In this document: one piece after another, positions 35,051 to 36,205 of the stretch
How the letters are laid out: each line of letters opens with the position of its first letter
How positions within the stretch are numbered: position 1 is the stretch's first letter
NCBI GenBank assembly: GCA_949959305.1
Contig: CATLJA010000013.1
Span: 1 to 36,205 of the forward strand
From: an uncultured Oscillibacter sp.
Lineage (GTDB): Bacteria; Bacillota; Clostridia; Oscillospirales; Oscillospiraceae
Direction of reading: 5' to 3'
DNA length: 36,205 nt
Program-made: the position numbers and the translations under genes
The notes under the pieces: generated by a model
The model's database searches: none
The model's input: only the letters and a program-made list of their open reading frames with translations
What the model was told of the DNA's origin: nothing

Positions 35051-35120
35051 CAGAGCGCTGAACCGGAATCCGCGGGAGGGAAGCGTCCGCCCGCATGCTT
35101 TGAAAGGTGTATGGATTGAA

Positions 35121-35834
35121 ATGACAGATTTGGAATTGAGGCAGAAAGCCGCTGGAATCGCGGCTCAGTTTCGGGATAAAACCGTGCCGGATGAGGAAAT
35201 AATCCGTCAAATCCAGGAGGAGCCGGAGCTCGTCCACGCACAGTGCCTGTCGGGCGCGAACCTGTTTCTGACGGCGGTGGCGGCAAACCGCTTTCCCGTG
35301 GCGCGGGCGCTCCGCGAGATGGGAGCCGACGTCCATTGGACGTGTAAGGCCAGCGTGTTCAACGGCAACGCGCTGAACGTGGCCCATACTCCCCGGCAGG
35401 CGGAGCAGCTTCTTGAATGGGGCGTTGAAATCGAGCGGAACCTTTCGCTCCTGATTTCAGAGCCGTTCAAAAACCCCGCCATTATGGCGGCGTTTCACAA
35501 CGATGCCACCATGCTGCTCTACTGGCTCGGGAAGCAGAGGGAGCTTTTTGCGGACACGCCGGAATACGCCGCGGAGATTTTTTACGCCGCCATAAACGTG
35601 GTATCCATGATGAACCAATACGACATGCTCTCCCGCGTCATAGCGGACGACGAGCTGTTCGGCATCCTCAAGGAAATTTATTCCCAGGCCGGCAATGCAA
35701 AATCCATCCGCCTGTATCTCAGCGCGTTAAGGCACATCAGCGATGAGAGGCTGGAACCCAGGAAAAAGGAGCTGCGGAAGACCCTGAACGCAAGGAAGCG
35801 GGAGCTGTCTTCCGCGGCGCAGCCTCCGCTCTGA
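35121..35834 (+). CDS. Ankyrin-repeat-like protein of unknown function
   Basis: A 237-residue soluble protein. Residues about 45-115 read as two to three degenerate ankyrin repeats (SGANLFLTAVAANRFPVARALREMGADVHW, then NGNALNVAHTPRQAEQLLEWGVEIE). A helical C-terminal region follows (EIFYAAINVVSMMNQYDMLSRVIADDELFGILKEIYSQ) and a basic tail. No enzyme motif or signal peptide is seen. The start ATG at 35121 has AAAGGTG about 11 nt upstream, a weak site; the longer open frame runs through the promoter. It is a single-gene unit with an overall G+C below that of its neighbours. A protein-binding role is likely from the repeats, but partners are not evident. Confidence 0.7.
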   Translation: MTDLELRQKAAGIAAQFRDKTVPDEEIIRQIQEEPELVHAQCLSGANLFLTAVAANRFPVARALREMGADVHWTCKASVFNGNALNVAHTPRQAEQLLEWGVEIERNLSLLISEPFKNPAIMAAFHNDATMLLYWLGKQRELFADTPEYAAEIFYAAINVVSMMNQYDMLSRVIADDELFGILKEIYSQAGNAKSIRLYLSALRHISDERLEPRKKELRKTLNARKRELSSAAQPPL

Positions 35835-35890
35835 CGGCGCAAAAGGCAGGCGGGAGCGTCTTGAACAGGGCTTTGCAGGCGCGGCGAAAG

Positions 35891-36205
35891 TCAACGGGTT
35901 TCCCCGCCCCTCCGCTCTCCCGGGTCCGGGTCGGCGTCCAGCGTGACGAAATAATCATAAAAGGGCAGCAGAAACTCATACCCCCGCTTCAGCCGGTCCA
36001 CGACAGCCCGGGAAAACAAGTCCTCCGTCAGCTTCTCCTCGTGGCAGACGGTAAAGGACTTCGCCTGGTACCAGGGCTCCAGCAGCGGCGAGGGGGCCGG
36101 GCCCTTGGGGCGCTTGTACGCCTCCGTCACCAGGGCGAACTCCTCCTGCCCCTCCAGAGCCCGGGTCAGGTCCTCCATAGGGGCCGGGTCCCGGTCCATC
36201 CGGGC
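35891..36205 (-). CDS. DUF2461-like protein, C-terminal part (partial)
   Basis: The reading frame is open to the right edge of the window, so the N-terminal half is missing; 104 codons are present before the TGA at 35893-35891. The visible part (ARMDRDPAPMEDLTRAL..., LVTEAYKRPKGP, YQAKSFTV, RAVVDRLKRGYEFLLPFYDYF) follows the C-terminal half of DUF2461/TIGR02453 proteins. In that family an IR..I...P segment is followed by LKR.P.G, a K-F segment and a closing PL..F motif. Function is unknown. The ATG at 36199 is internal to the family pattern, not the start. Confidence 0.7.
   Translation of the reverse strand, partial: ARMDRDPAPMEDLTRALEGQEEFALVTEAYKRPKGPAPSPLLEPWYQAKSFTVCHEEKLTEDLFSRAVVDRLKRGYEFLLPFYDYFVTLDADPDPGERRGGETR

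Overview
The window reads as a stretch of chromosome from a high-G+C, endospore-forming member of the Clostridia. An Oscillospiraceae relative of the Flavonifractor/Lawsonibacter/Oscillibacter type is the best guess. The reasons are a PdaA-type spore-cortex deacetylase, MutS2 and RNase J, the Gram-positive gene order era-yqzL-recO, strong AGGAGG ribosome sites, A/T-rich -10/-35 promoters in G+C-rich DNA, and a CsoR/CopA copper operon. The assignment is inferred from gene content, not from a marker gene. No rRNA, tRNA, CRISPR array, transposase or integrase gene was seen.

Layout. 1-6283 (+): the end of a TAXI-type TRAP binding protein and its fused permease, then a three-gene MacAB-like efflux or export system (adaptor, ATPase, permease). 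6299-9525 (+): an AbiH-family phage-defence gene with its own promoter, then mtnA and a pyruvate-kinase-like protein that lacks the C-terminal domain. 9530-11017 (-): a membrane-anchored non-specific endonuclease translationally coupled to a DEDDh exonuclease. 11082-12684 (+): pdaA and a left-handed beta-helix sugar-nucleotide enzyme. 12695-15669 (+): a CsoR-controlled copper operon in which CopA carries a C-terminal CopZ-like domain with its own internal ribosome site. 15679-17538 (-): two unknown proteins sharing the N-terminus MISAA, and uridine phosphorylase.

17702-25090 (-): a genome-maintenance block uvrA, era, a 37-codon yqzL-like gene, recO and mutS2, interrupted by palindrome-rich intergenic DNA. 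25091-25954: a palindrome cluster followed by a divergent XRE regulator/small-protein pair in A+T-rich DNA, probably acquired. 25913-30425 (-): uvrB (with a probable LexA box), a YjbR protein, an EamA transporter and YbaK, with radC upstream under its own promoter. 30544-32519 (+): RNase J with a leader of about 280 nt. The remainder holds a second small XRE regulator, a short DEAD-box RNA helicase, an HD-domain protein, an ankyrin-like protein and the 3' part of a DUF2461-like gene.

The items most worth a second look are the in-frame CopA-CopZ arrangement with internal translation signals, the AbiH insertion, the mtnA/truncated pyruvate kinase pair, the MISAA twin genes, the coupled nuclease pair, and the palindrome-dense intergenic segments. 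No complete multi-gene system of an unknown kind is evident.
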